From Chloroflexota bacterium (lineage in GTDB: Bacteria; Chloroflexota; UBA6077; JACCZL01), in contig JADLFM010000128.1 of the NCBI GenBank assembly GCA_020845495.1, positions 62,001-126,000 of the forward strand: a stretch of DNA of 64,000 bases. The letters are read 5' to 3'. This document shows positions 8,531-16,661 of this stretch, piece by piece. The notes under the pieces are model-generated. The model had not been told where the DNA came from and searched no databases. It worked only from the letters and a program-made list of their open reading frames with translations. Made by a program: the position numbers and the translations under genes. Positions within the stretch are counted from its first letter, which is position 1, and each line of letters opens with the position of its first letter.

Positions 8531-8761
8531 CTACGGCCCGCCTTCGGCCTCTACTCGCCAGCGGCGCGCTTCGGCAACGAGTGCTTCCTGCGTCAATTCA
8601 CCGTCGCGGCGGGCCACCCGATCGAGCAACTGGACGTTCGCGAAGGCGTCGCCCTGGCACCAGCCCTGGTGATCGAGCAAATCGTGTTTGGTCGGAGCTT
8701 CGCCCCCGCAGCCAGGGCAGAGCCAGGACACGCTCGGATCGGACCGCGCGTGGCGCGCCAT
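8531..8761 (-). CDS. Small zinc-finger protein, unknown function
   Basis: 76 residues. The N-terminal third has a C-x2-C-x8-H-x3-H-x3-C arrangement (CPGCGGEAPTKHDLLDHQGWC), which suggests a single zinc site. The rest is a basic amphipathic region (LLDRVARRDGELTQEALVAEARRW). GAGG lies five bases before the ATG at 8761. The frame stays open up to 9061, but that extension looks non-coding. I recognise no named family; a nucleic-acid or protein-binding role is only inference. Confidence 0.5.
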   Translation of the reverse strand: MARHARSDPSVSWLCPGCGGEAPTKHDLLDHQGWCQGDAFANVQLLDRVARRDGELTQEALVAEARRWRVEAEGGP

Positions 8762-9303
8762 CAGAACCTCGGTGGGCGAGATGGACGGCTCGGCGCCGCC
8801 CTCCTCACTACGGTACCAGGCTCGCGGAGAACGTTCGCCAGAAACGGCATGAATATTCCGTGAACGATGGCCTCGGAGCGACAGCGCGCTGCCGATGTGG
8901 ACAACCTGGTCGTCCGGGCCGCCGCGCGTGTCGTGTGGAGGCGCGAAGGACCGTGTCGCTGGTCTCGCCGGCGCATGGGAGCCGCCTTGGGAGCCACCTG
9001 ACGGAGGGGCGCTAAACATGACGGTAGTGCGATCGGTGATCACCTCATGGTTCCCCCTCACCTGGCGGCCTACCCCATCGGGTAGTTGGCTCGCCCACCC
9101 AAACGGGTGTGGCGCGTCGGCGGAGCCGGCAGCATCCTGAGGGCGCGAGGAGGGTCGCGAAGCCGGTCACTGGCCGATGCCGCCTATGGGGGTTAGCCAG
9201 ATCGGCGCGGATGAACTCGCGGCGGACTGGACGGCTGCTGACCCGGCACGCGCTACCGCGATGTCGGAGGCCGGCTGGCCCAGATGGTCTTTGGGAGCCC
9301 GAC
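8762..9303. other. Divergent intergenic region, no gene recognised
   Basis: About 540 bases between the minus-strand zinc-finger ORF and the plus-strand heme O synthase. Several open frames exist but none shows recognisable protein character. Promoters for both neighbours are expected here but not identified. Confidence 0.4.
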
Positions 9304-10221
9304 ATGATGATCGCCAGCCCGCCGCTCGTCCGGTCCGCCGTGCCGGGCACCGCCTGGACGCGTGCTGGCCGATGGACGCGGCTCGTCCTCACGGTCGGCA
9401 AGGTGCGGGTCGTCGGCCTGGTCACGTTCACCGCCCTGGTCGCCACCGTGGTTGCGGCCGAAGGCCACCCCTCGCTCGGGAGCATGCTCGCTGTCCTGGC
9501 CGTTGGCGCACTGGCCGGCGGTGGGGCCGGGGCGCTCAACCACGTGCTGGATCGCGACCTCGACCGGCAGATGCGACGGACCTGCCAGCGGCCGTTGGTG
9601 ACCGGCCAGGCCAGGGTGCGCGGTGTCGCGCTCGCGGCGACGGTCAGCCTGGCAGCGGGGCTGGGAATTGCCTATTGGACCGCCCCGGCGCTTGCCCTTC
9701 ACACCGTCGTCGCCGCCGTGACCTACGTCCTGGTGTACAGCCGCCTGCTCAAGCGCCACACCTCTCACAGCGTCGTCATCGGCGGTTGGACCGGCGCAGC
9801 AGCCGTTCTGGCGGGCTGGGAGGCTACCGGGCAGGCGCTGACGCTCACCGCCCTGGCACTGGCGGCAGTCGTCTTCGCCTGGACGCCGGCCCACTTCTGG
9901 GGACTGGCAGTCGCGCGGGTCGACGAATACCGAGCAGCGGGAATCCCGGCGCTGCCAGTCGTCGCGGGGATACGGTTCGCGGTGTTGGCCATCGTCGTCA
10001 GCGCGGCCCTTACTCTCGGAGCGGCGGTCCTTCCGCTCGTGGACGGCCAACTTGGCGTCGTCTACGGAGTTGGACTTGCAATCGCGACCGTGCTGTACGG
10101 CCCTACGATCTGGCGGCTGGTCCAGCACGCCAGCGTCGAACGGGCCTGGCGCTCCTACAAGGCATCCGGGCTGTTCCTGCTCGTCGTATTCCTGGGGGCA
10201 CTGGTCGATAGCCTGCTCTGA
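9304..10221 (+). CDS. ctaB: Protoheme IX farnesyltransferase (heme O synthase)
   Basis: 305-residue UbiA-superfamily prenyltransferase that converts heme B to heme O by adding a farnesyl group at a vinyl side chain, for heme-copper oxidases. The first Asp-rich motif is complete and canonical: NxxxDxxxDxxMxRTxxRP at residues 79-97 (N79, D83, D87). A second conserved loop, TPAHFWGLAVARVDEYRAAG, and the C-terminal YKASGLFLL are present, with about nine membrane helices. The ATG at 9304 follows GGGAG; the frame extends upstream to 9109 without coding character. It is followed by a small membrane ORF and a cupredoxin, fitting a respiratory setting, although no oxidase subunits are in the window. 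Confidence 0.93.
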   Translation: MMIASPPLVRSAVPGTAWTRAGRWTRLVLTVGKVRVVGLVTFTALVATVVAAEGHPSLGSMLAVLAVGALAGGGAGALNHVLDRDLDRQMRRTCQRPLVTGQARVRGVALAATVSLAAGLGIAYWTAPALALHTVVAAVTYVLVYSRLLKRHTSHSVVIGGWTGAAAVLAGWEATGQALTLTALALAAVVFAWTPAHFWGLAVARVDEYRAAGIPALPVVAGIRFAVLAIVVSAALTLGAAVLPLVDGQLGVVYGVGLAIATVLYGPTIWRLVQHASVERAWRSYKASGLFLLVVFLGALVDSLL

Positions 10222-10256
10222 GTGCGCTCGCCTACCGCATCTGAAGGAACAGCAGC

Positions 10257-10418
10257 ATGCCCATGGATCATCTGCCTGCGTCAGCCGGCGGCCACGACCG
10301 CAATGCCCACATCGACGCCGCTGGTAGATACGTTCTCAACGTGGTGTATATTGTGGCATCTTTTATCGGCTATCTGTACCTATGTTATGACTTATCGCAG
10401 CGCTGGTCAGTTCACTAA
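10257..10418 (+). CDS. Small single-helix membrane protein (53 aa)
   Basis: Short ORF starting ATG at 10257 with AAGGA about nine bases upstream; a second in-frame ATG lies six bases on. Residues about 1-22 are polar and His/Asp-rich (MPMDHLPASAGGHDRNAHID), residues 25-45 form one hydrophobic helix (YVLNVVYIVASFIGYLYL), and a short basic tail follows before TAA. It lies 35 bases after ctaB, so it may be co-transcribed, as small respiratory-complex subunits often are. The helix-coding bases are much more AT-rich than the surroundings. Function unknown. Confidence 0.45.
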   Translation: MPMDHLPASAGGHDRNAHIDAAGRYVLNVVYIVASFIGYLYLCYDLSQRWSVH

Positions 10419-10662
10419 TGTTGTTCCATCAAAAGCCTGCACTACCACAATAACCGCGACCATTCACTTGCCAGATCTCTCGACCACGCGTCCGTCAGAC
10501 TCGAGGCCACATGAGCGTTCGCATCTTTTCGAGGCGTCGACTCTGGGCGCATTTGCCGCCTTCCTGACAGCACGCGCAACTCGATGCTAGCGCATCGAAG
10601 CGTATGGCAGCGCCAGGAATGTTTCGTACCACGCGCACCCGTTCACGGTCAGGAGGCCGATC

Positions 10663-11055
10663 ATGCCCACACGTTCTCGACTCGTCCGTCTCGCGATCCC
10701 AGCGCTTGCTGCCGCTGCACTGCTGCTCGGCGCCGGCTGCTCCGCCAAGACGCCTGCGGCGGCACCTGGTGGAGGAGCCGCCAACGAGGTGCGGCTCGCT
10801 ACGTCCGAGTGGAAGTTCACGCCCGATACCTTGAAGGTGTCGGCTGGTAATCCGGTGACGCTGGTCCTGGAAAATAAGGGGCTCATCGAGCACGATTTTC
10901 ACGTGGGCACGTTCGACGTGCATGTCCACGCTCAACCGCGCGCGACGGTGCAAAAGACTGTGACGTTCGACCGGCCGGGCACCTACGAGTACGACTGCAC
11001 GATCCCCGGCCATAAGGAGGCTGGGATGAAAGGGAAGATCGTCGTCAGCGAGTGA
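10663..11055 (+). CDS. Cupredoxin (plastocyanin-like) lipoprotein
   Basis: 130-residue exported blue-copper protein. The signal peptide ends in a lipobox LLGAGC with lipidated Cys26. The fold covers residues about 42-130 and carries the full type-1 copper ligand set: His77 (IEHDFHV), Cys112, His117 and Met122 in DCTIPGHKEAGMKG. It should carry electrons or copper on the outer face of the membrane, plausibly for the terminal oxidase implied by ctaB upstream. AGGAGG lies seven bases before the ATG. The CTIPGHKEAGM arrangement resembles sulfocyanin/nitrite-reductase-like cupredoxins. Confidence 0.88.
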   Translation: MPTRSRLVRLAIPALAAAALLLGAGCSAKTPAAAPGGGAANEVRLATSEWKFTPDTLKVSAGNPVTLVLENKGLIEHDFHVGTFDVHVHAQPRATVQKTVTFDRPGTYEYDCTIPGHKEAGMKGKIVVSE

Positions 11056-11065
11056 GACGATCCCG

Positions 11066-11108
11066 TCGGCAGGCCGGCCCCGAACACCCTGATGGCCGGG
11101 CCTGGCCG
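11066..11108 (+). terminator. Imperfect GC-rich hairpin after the cupredoxin gene
   Basis: CGGCAGGCCGGCC (about 11066-11079) can pair with GGCCGGGCCTGGCCG (about 11094-11108) with bulges. It lies just past the cupredoxin stop codon and has no T-run. Weak assignment. Confidence 0.3.
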
Positions 11109-11192
11109 AGGACAGATCGTCGGCCGTTCCAGGTGACCGTGACTGTCTGACAAACGGCACGGGCGCCTGGCCTGACATTCATCCCCCGGCGG

Positions 11193-11220
11193 GTCACAGA
11201 CGCGCTAGTTGGGCTATACT
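11193..11220 (+). promoter_or_regulatory. Candidate sigma70-type promoter for the XRE regulator
   Basis: GTCACA at 11193-11198 (4/6 to TTGACA), a 16-base spacer, then TATACT at 11215-11220 (5/6 to TATAAT). It is about 240 bases upstream of the XRE start, implying a long leader. The duplicated GTGATACG element follows immediately. Confidence 0.45.
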
Positions 11221-11221
11221 C

Positions 11222-11240
11222 GTGATACGGGAGTGATACG
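11222..11240 (+). promoter_or_regulatory. Candidate operator: duplicated GTGATACG
   Basis: GTGATACG occurs at 11222-11229 and again at 11233-11240, repeated every 11 bases (one helical turn), directly after the -10 box. The position and spacing suit binding of a dimeric regulator, possibly autorepression by the downstream XRE protein (inference). Confidence 0.4.
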
Positions 11241-11459
11241 CAGGAGTAGCGCACCGGATGGGCCTCCAGCCGCCGACCGACGACGTTTGGTACACCTGGC
11301 GCCGACGCGATGGGTGACCGGAGCAGCCGAGACGTACGCGTCAGGAAGCGCCTTGGGGTGCCCCAGGTCGCGCATCACTGCGATATCCGAACGTAGAAAT
11401 GCACGAAGCGCAGGAAGATCGCGACTGTGCGCTCGCATCGGCAAGCGGAGGATCGAGGG

Positions 11460-11900
11460 GTGGCGGGCACCAGCGCACGAGTTGATGTGGCGGACGTCGG
11501 ACTACGAATCACGCGGCGCCGCGAACAGCTCGGTATCCGGCAGGCGGAGCTCGCGCGCCGCGCGAAGCTCTCTGAAGCGTATATCAATCGTCTCGAAAAC
11601 GGCATCGTCCGCAATCCGAAGGTGAACGATCTAGCCAAGGTGGCCGAGGCGTTGCAGGTGCCGTTGCGCGCCCTCCTCACGGGCGATCGCGCGCCGGCTC
11701 AGCCGGACGTCGCTAGCCTGCTCGCCGAGGACCCGCGCCTCATGGGCCTCTTCACGAGCATCGTTCGTGGCCTCGAAGTCGCTCCTCACCAGGACCGCGA
11801 TTTCGTCCTCGAACACCTCGAAACGCTGGCCCGCCGCTTCGGTCAGCCCCTGCAATCGACCAGCCCTTCGGAGAACGATCTGGCCGCCAATCCTTCTTGA
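11460..11900 (+). CDS. XRE-family helix-turn-helix transcriptional regulator
   Basis: 146 residues. A cro/C1-type HTH occupies residues about 14-72 (LRITRRREQLGIRQAELARR, YINRLENG, NDLAKVAEALQVPLRALL). The C-terminal half is helical without a recognised sensor domain (LLAEDPRLMGLFTSIVRGLE, DRDFVLEHLETLARRFGQ). The GTG at 11460 is preferred because GGAGG lies eight bases upstream; an in-frame GTG at 11427 is a weaker alternative. Regulated genes are unknown; a repeated site near its own promoter suggests autoregulation. Confidence 0.82.
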   Translation: MAGTSARVDVADVGLRITRRREQLGIRQAELARRAKLSEAYINRLENGIVRNPKVNDLAKVAEALQVPLRALLTGDRAPAQPDVASLLAEDPRLMGLFTSIVRGLEVAPHQDRDFVLEHLETLARRFGQPLQSTSPSENDLAANPS

Positions 11901-11940
11901 GAGCGCGCCGCTCTGGCCGAGCCGAACAGCGCCAACCACT

Positions 11941-11985
11941 CGCCGTGCTCGTCCCCGCCGTGCTCGTCCCCGCCGTGCTCGTCCC
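11941..11985. repeat. Three perfect 15-bp tandem repeats
   Basis: CGCCGTGCTCGTCCC is repeated exactly three times in the gap between convergent genes (the XRE regulator and the methyltransferase fusion). Probably a slippage-generated minisatellite; no function apparent. Confidence 0.8.
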
Positions 11986-12012
11986 CGAGGAATTGCCTCG
12001 CCAGTGACCGCC

Positions 12013-13539
12013 TCAGCCCCGCGCGCCTGAACTTGCGCCATCACCGATAGACGTGACTGCGTGGGCCGCACCGTTGACGCGCGGTGCCAGCGTTCCGGTA
12101 CCGGCGGTGTCGCGCACGAACAGTTCGATCGGCGGACCCGTCCGGTCCGCGTCGTGATGGTCGTCAGATGCGATGCGCCGGCAGCGCCAGCGCTCCTCGA
12201 CCGCCTGGCGGACACGCGCGTAGTCGGCGGGGGTGTCGCCAGCACGTCTCTCGACGAGCACTGCCGTCCAGGGGATGTCGCTCAGGTCCCGCGGTACTGG
12301 GAAGCCAGGTTGGTCCGTGCGATAGATGAGCACCGCACCCTCTGCGCTGCGTCGGAGGCAGGCCGGGACATCGTCGGCGAAGCGCTGTGCCTCGTCTGGA
12401 CGTGTGGCGACGAACGACGTGCGGGTATTGCCGCTCATGCACTGGATCGCTTCGGCCGCCGCGACGCGACGGTCCCAGCCCATGCCGTAGCGCGCGCCGG
12501 CTGCGAGGGCGTTGGCGAGCAGCGTGCCGTTGCCACACCCCACGTCGAACAGCACCCGGCCGTCTAGCGTGATCCCGGCTCCAGCGAGGAGCCGGGCGCA
12601 GCGCGCCCAGCGCTGGCGGTCTTCAGCGGCCTGGCGCCGCCAGGTCGATGCCAGCCTCCCCCGATCGGCCTGGACCGCTGCCGTCGTTCCAGACTGTTGC
12701 CGCTCGATCGACCGCAAGGCTGATTCGAGGATCGCGGCGCGATTGATGATGACAAACGACTGAAAGTCCACGTACAGCGAGTGCCCGTCACGGGTGCGCC
12801 GAAGCAGGTTGCCGTTGCAGCGCGGTCGTCCGAAATCGCGCGATGAGAGCCGCATCGACGCCATCAAGCCGACTGCATGTCGAACCTCGCCGTCCAGAAG
12901 GCCGTGCAACCGCTCCATGAAGGCGTCGTAGTCCGCATCGTCGGGCGGGCTGCCATCGACGTGCTCGACCACGAAGCACGTCATGTGGGTGGTACCCGAG
13001 GAGAGCTCGGCGACGTCGTAGAGCCGGGGGCCGATACCGCACACGTAGAGGGCATTGGCAGCGTCGGCCTGACGGTCGACCGACCCGATGACACGGCGGG
13101 TCACCCAGCGGCGTTCGGCCTGCACCAGGTAGTGAGCGGACGCCGGCGGGGCGAGGTGCTTCAAGATCTTGAAACCGGCGTCCGGCGGGTAGTCATCGAC
13201 GAAACTGCCGAGGGCGTCTTTCAGGCCGGGCTGGGGTGGGACGTACAGAGTGTGACGACTGTCCACCGCCCGGAAGCCCCCCGCACGCAGGTAGGTCAGC
13301 AGGTCGCCGGCGGCCGCCACCTCAGGCAGCGCGGCCGGCCAGCGCAGATGCCGCTGGCGCGGACTGAGGAGTACGTCGGCCGGCGAGGGCGCGAGCCGGG
13401 CCATGGCAAGCTTGGGCGCGATGTCGGTCAGGGTACGCAGCAGGATGCGGCCCTCACGCCTGAGATGCGCCTTGACACCGCCAAGCCGACGACGGAAGCG
13501 GGAACGGGTGTCGCGCGAGCGCTGAAGAGGAAGCTCCAC
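12013..13539 (-). CDS. Kinase-like domain / SAM methyltransferase fusion protein
   Basis: 508 residues. The C-terminal domain (from about residue 320) has a class I SAM-binding motif (VLFDVGCGNGTLLANAL, then GMGWDRR as motif II). The N-terminal part (about 75-300) contains elements reminiscent of an APH/RIO kinase fold: a hinge-like CFVVEHVDG, GNLLRRTRDGHSLYVDF where YVDF resembles a metal-binding DFG, but no catalytic HxD. A pseudokinase is therefore possible (inference). A paralog lies at 29459-30943 in the polysaccharide operon with the same architecture and shared phrases (LYVPPQ, GPRLYDVAELS, NTRTxFV). It probably modifies a glycan. The GTG at 13539 has only a weak GGGGG site. Confidence 0.7.
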   Translation of the reverse strand: MELPLQRSRDTRSRFRRRLGGVKAHLRREGRILLRTLTDIAPKLAMARLAPSPADVLLSPRQRHLRWPAALPEVAAAGDLLTYLRAGGFRAVDSRHTLYVPPQPGLKDALGSFVDDYPPDAGFKILKHLAPPASAHYLVQAERRWVTRRVIGSVDRQADAANALYVCGIGPRLYDVAELSSGTTHMTCFVVEHVDGSPPDDADYDAFMERLHGLLDGEVRHAVGLMASMRLSSRDFGRPRCNGNLLRRTRDGHSLYVDFQSFVIINRAAILESALRSIERQQSGTTAAVQADRGRLASTWRRQAAEDRQRWARCARLLAGAGITLDGRVLFDVGCGNGTLLANALAAGARYGMGWDRRVAAAEAIQCMSGNTRTSFVATRPDEAQRFADDVPACLRRSAEGAVLIYRTDQPGFPVPRDLSDIPWTAVLVERRAGDTPADYARVRQAVEERWRCRRIASDDHHDADRTGPPIELFVRDTAGTGTLAPRVNGAAHAVTSIGDGASSGARG

Positions 13540-13926
13540 ACCAGACCCCCGAGAGGTCGCAGTCTAGCAATCGTATCTAGCTTCTTGACAAGTAGCAAGA
13601 CCCAGGCTACAACCTCGGGTGTGGGTGTCGCACACCCTCTCGGCCGCCATCTGCCTCGGTGTGCTGGGCGTTACTCCTGTGCGCCCCTTGCCCAGCCTAC
13701 CCGGGTCCGGCTGAGGGGTAACCGGGCAGGCTGTGCCCGGGCGCCCGCCCGAGGGGGCTCGACAACGCGGCTGAACCCGGCGTGCGTCGTGCCTCCAGCG
13801 TCGTGCCTCCAGCGTCGTCCGATCGCGCGACGACGTAGCGACGTGCCTAGAACGAATCGAGGTTCGGGCGAGACGCCACCACAGAGCGGCGTACCGGCCG
13901 AGTCAGGGCTCTCGGAAGGAGATTGC
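13540..13926. other. Divergent intergenic region with promoter
   Basis: 387 bases between the methyltransferase fusion (minus) and the exostosin-like gene (plus). It holds a strong candidate promoter at 13585-13613 and a duplicated GCGTCGTGCCTCCA around 13785-13812. The leader from the promoter to the ATG is about 310 bases. Confidence 0.5.
13585..13613 (+). promoter_or_regulatory. Sigma70-type promoter upstream of the exostosin-like gene
   Basis: TTGACA at 13585-13590, a 17-base spacer, TACAAC at 13608-13613. The -35 is perfect and the spacing ideal. The same combination recurs at 22864-22892, ahead of the main polysaccharide operon, suggesting a shared control class. Confidence 0.65.
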
Positions 13927-15060
13927 ATGATCAAGGTCTTCTCGGATCGACGCTTTGTCACGCCGGGCGGCCGGCACGTCGTGATGCTGTACCCCTTCTG
14001 GGGTGCACCAGAAGAAGACCCGGCTGCTCCGCTCAGCGGCCGATTCGATGCGTACCTGAGGCTCGCGCCGTCGCTAGTGTCCCTGACCGGTGTCGAGGCG
14101 GCGGACCTCGCGGTGCTGCCGATGCCATGGGAAGACGTGCGCAAGGATCGGGCGGCCCGACACCTGGCAGATGACTTCGTCCGTTACGCGCGGGACCACG
14201 GCTGCCGCGCCGCTCTGTTCTTCATCAACGATTCGACAGAACACGTGCCGTACGACGACGTACTGATCTTCCGAACGTCCTATTACAAGTCCCGTGCGAA
14301 GCCCCTGGAGCTCGCGCAGCCAAGCTGGAACGAGGACTATCTGGAGAAGTACTTCGGCGGGCAACTCCCCCTCCGCCAGAAGGCTGAGCGGCCGGTCGTG
14401 GGCTTCTGCGGCTACGCCGGGCCGCTGGCGCCGACGAACGGCGCGTCGCCCGTCACGCGCCCGCTGAAGATGCGGCTTCGGCGCCTGCTCACCGATACCG
14501 CCGACCGGCTCGGGCTACGCAAGACGCTGGCGCCGCGCGCGCGGGCATTGCAGGTGCTATGGGGATCGACACGGGTCGACGCAAACTTCATCATCCGCGA
14601 TCAATTCCTGGGGCCGGCTGTCATTCAGAAGAAGGCGAAGACGGCAGACGTCGCCGCGCGGATCCGGCGCGAGTTCATCGACAACATGGCTGGCAGCGAT
14701 TACATCATCTGCTCGCGAGGGTATGGCAACTATTCGCGCCGCTTCTACGAGTCGCTGTCGGCCGGCCGGATCCCGATCTTCGTGGATACGGATTGCGGGC
14801 TCCCCTTTGACTTCGCCCTCGACTGGAAGCGCTACACCGTCTGGGTGGATGGGAAGGACGTCGACCGCGTCGACGAGATCGTGGCTGATTTCCACGCCGA
14901 CCTGTCGCCGGATGACTTCGCCGAGATGCAGCTACGGTGCCGCGATGTGTGGAAGTCGATGCTCTCGCCCGAAGGCTTCTTCGGACGTCTCCGTACGCCC
15001 CTCGACTACGTGAACGGGCTTCAGACCGGCGCACCGGCGCGGCAGCCGGAGCGGGTGTAG
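13927..15060 (+). CDS. Exostosin-family (GT47-like) glycosyltransferase
   Basis: 377 residues. The C-terminal half has exostosin hallmarks: SDYIICSRGYGNYSRRFYES, then AGRIPIFVDTDCGLPFD, the nucleotide-sugar-binding segment where a Glu precedes SLSAGRIPI. The N-terminal half (about 1-180) is the acceptor-side Rossmann-like domain. No membrane anchor, so probably cytoplasmic and peripheral. AAGGAG lies just upstream of the ATG at 13927; the frame is open further upstream, but only as a shadow of the opposite-strand methyltransferase. Likely contributes to the surface glycan made by this locus. Donor sugar unknown. Confidence 0.8.
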   Translation: MIKVFSDRRFVTPGGRHVVMLYPFWGAPEEDPAAPLSGRFDAYLRLAPSLVSLTGVEAADLAVLPMPWEDVRKDRAARHLADDFVRYARDHGCRAALFFINDSTEHVPYDDVLIFRTSYYKSRAKPLELAQPSWNEDYLEKYFGGQLPLRQKAERPVVGFCGYAGPLAPTNGASPVTRPLKMRLRRLLTDTADRLGLRKTLAPRARALQVLWGSTRVDANFIIRDQFLGPAVIQKKAKTADVAARIRREFIDNMAGSDYIICSRGYGNYSRRFYESLSAGRIPIFVDTDCGLPFDFALDWKRYTVWVDGKDVDRVDEIVADFHADLSPDDFAEMQLRCRDVWKSMLSPEGFFGRLRTPLDYVNGLQTGAPARQPERV

Positions 15061-15164
15061 CTCGGCATCGGGCGCAGGCCGCGGACGAGATGGGAAGCGG
15101 GCTCGCGCCGTTGCGCAGCTTCCATCGTTGACGGCGCGAACATACGGCCGCCGAAGGCGCCGCC

Positions 15165-16541
15165 CTACGGCCCCGACTCGGCCGACAGGCGCGCCGACCC
15201 GCGCAAAAGCTGGGCGCGCCGAAGCGGCGCCGTTGCAGGGCCGATACGCGCGAGCGGGACGAGCGCGGCCGACAGGCCGGCATACAGCCAGAGAATGGTG
15301 CTGGCGTCGAAGTAGTTGTGGAGCGCACTGCCGAACGCATAGGTGGCCAGCCCGCCGGCGCAGCCGATCGCCATCGATCGAACGAACCAGTCGTTGCTGC
15401 GCGCCGCGATCGTGCAATTGACGATCGACCCGACAAAGACGGCGAGGTAGGCGATCAGCGCGCCGATGCCCCAGGAGAACCAGACATTCAGGAAGTCGTT
15501 GTGGGGGCGCGCCTCACCCAATCGTCCGCGTGCGCCAAGCTGCGCCAGGCCGGTGCCAATGACGTCCGCGTAGTCTGTCGACGCCTCCTCGAACCACTCG
15601 TGGCCGATACCGAAGGCCCAGTTATCGAGCGAGAGCTCCAGGCCGACCAGCATCGTGCCCAGGTGCGAGGCGGCGCTCGGGTCGTCGCTTGTGTCGAGGT
15701 AGTATCGCTGACCCACCAGTCCGGTGCCTTGCGCTGAGTAATAGAGGAGTGGCGCCGCGATCAGGGCTGCTACAACGCTCGCACGCCGCCAGCCCCGCAC
15801 ATACGCGGCGATCACCAGCAGGCCCGGGCCGATCCCCAGGAGCGCGGAGCGGGTGTAGGTGACGTAGACCCCGAGCATCAATATGGCGGCGGCGGCACCA
15901 AGGCCGACCCGCAGCCACTGCATCCGCGTGGGCGCGCAGAGCGCGAGTGCGAGGACGGGCAGCAAGACGAACGTGAGGTGATTGGCGAGGTTGACGGGGC
16001 TTCTGACCAGCCCCACCGACCGGTGGTTGACCTCCGCAAACAGTTCGAGCGAGGCACCGGGAAACGCCAGCGGGTTTCTCGAGACTTGCTGAAGGACGGC
16101 GAACACCGCCGAGGTCACGCCCACGAGCAAGGCTATACCGGCCACCAGCGTGAGCGCGCGCCGATGCTCGATGGTCGATGCCGCCAGCAGCAGCGCGGCC
16201 ATCATGAGGATCTGGCGACGCAAGAACTTGAAGACGTAGTCTGGGTTCGAGAAGTACGAGTTCATCACCGTCGCGATCACGACCAGCGCAATCGCCGGTA
16301 GCACCACTCGGCGCACGGGGGCGTTCCAGGTCTGTATGGTGCGCAGGATGGCCGGCGCCGCAACTATCGTCGCTGCCACCGCGATGGCCAACCGCGCGCT
16401 GATGGGCAGCCCTGGCAGATAACCGTTCAACGACAGCTCGGCGACGATGACCGCGACGAACGCCCAGAACGGCCTGACCAGGGCTGCCAGGAAGACCGGC
16501 GTCAGAAGCGCGTACATGATGAAGTGCATCGCGGTCTGCAT
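15165..16541 (-). CDS. O-antigen ligase/polymerase-like membrane protein (Wzy/WaaL family)
   Basis: 458-residue protein with about ten or more membrane helices and the Wzy_C signature RPHNDFLNVWFSWGIGAL near residue 343. A periplasmic loop with YTRSALLG and the long hydrophilic segment before the signature are typical. As the only such protein in the locus it is the best candidate for the polymerase of a Wzx/Wzy system: it would join lipid-linked repeat units outside the membrane. The flippase (27930) and chain-length protein (26823) are in the operon to the right. WaaL-like ligase activity is an alternative, since the families cannot be separated by sequence alone. Confidence 0.82.
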   Translation of the reverse strand: MQTAMHFIMYALLTPVFLAALVRPFWAFVAVIVAELSLNGYLPGLPISARLAIAVAATIVAAPAILRTIQTWNAPVRRVVLPAIALVVIATVMNSYFSNPDYVFKFLRRQILMMAALLLAASTIEHRRALTLVAGIALLVGVTSAVFAVLQQVSRNPLAFPGASLELFAEVNHRSVGLVRSPVNLANHLTFVLLPVLALALCAPTRMQWLRVGLGAAAAILMLGVYVTYTRSALLGIGPGLLVIAAYVRGWRRASVVAALIAAPLLYYSAQGTGLVGQRYYLDTSDDPSAASHLGTMLVGLELSLDNWAFGIGHEWFEEASTDYADVIGTGLAQLGARGRLGEARPHNDFLNVWFSWGIGALIAYLAVFVGSIVNCTIAARSNDWFVRSMAIGCAGGLATYAFGSALHNYFDASTILWLYAGLSAALVPLARIGPATAPLRRAQLLRGSARLSAESGP

Positions 16542-16661
16542 CCCTGCGTGTGCCTGTGTGCCTGGATGGCCAGTCGGGTAGAGCAGCGGAGACGGTCGAA
16601 GGATAGGCGAGGGCGGGCAAGGCCGTGCTGCGCTTACCGTGCGTCGCTCACCGTGCGTCGC

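Noticed and set aside
12877..13926. A 727-codon plus-strand frame running into the exostosin-like gene
   Set aside because: Its first 350 codons lie opposite the methyltransferase fusion gene and show shadow-like composition; a good RBS marks the true start at 13927.
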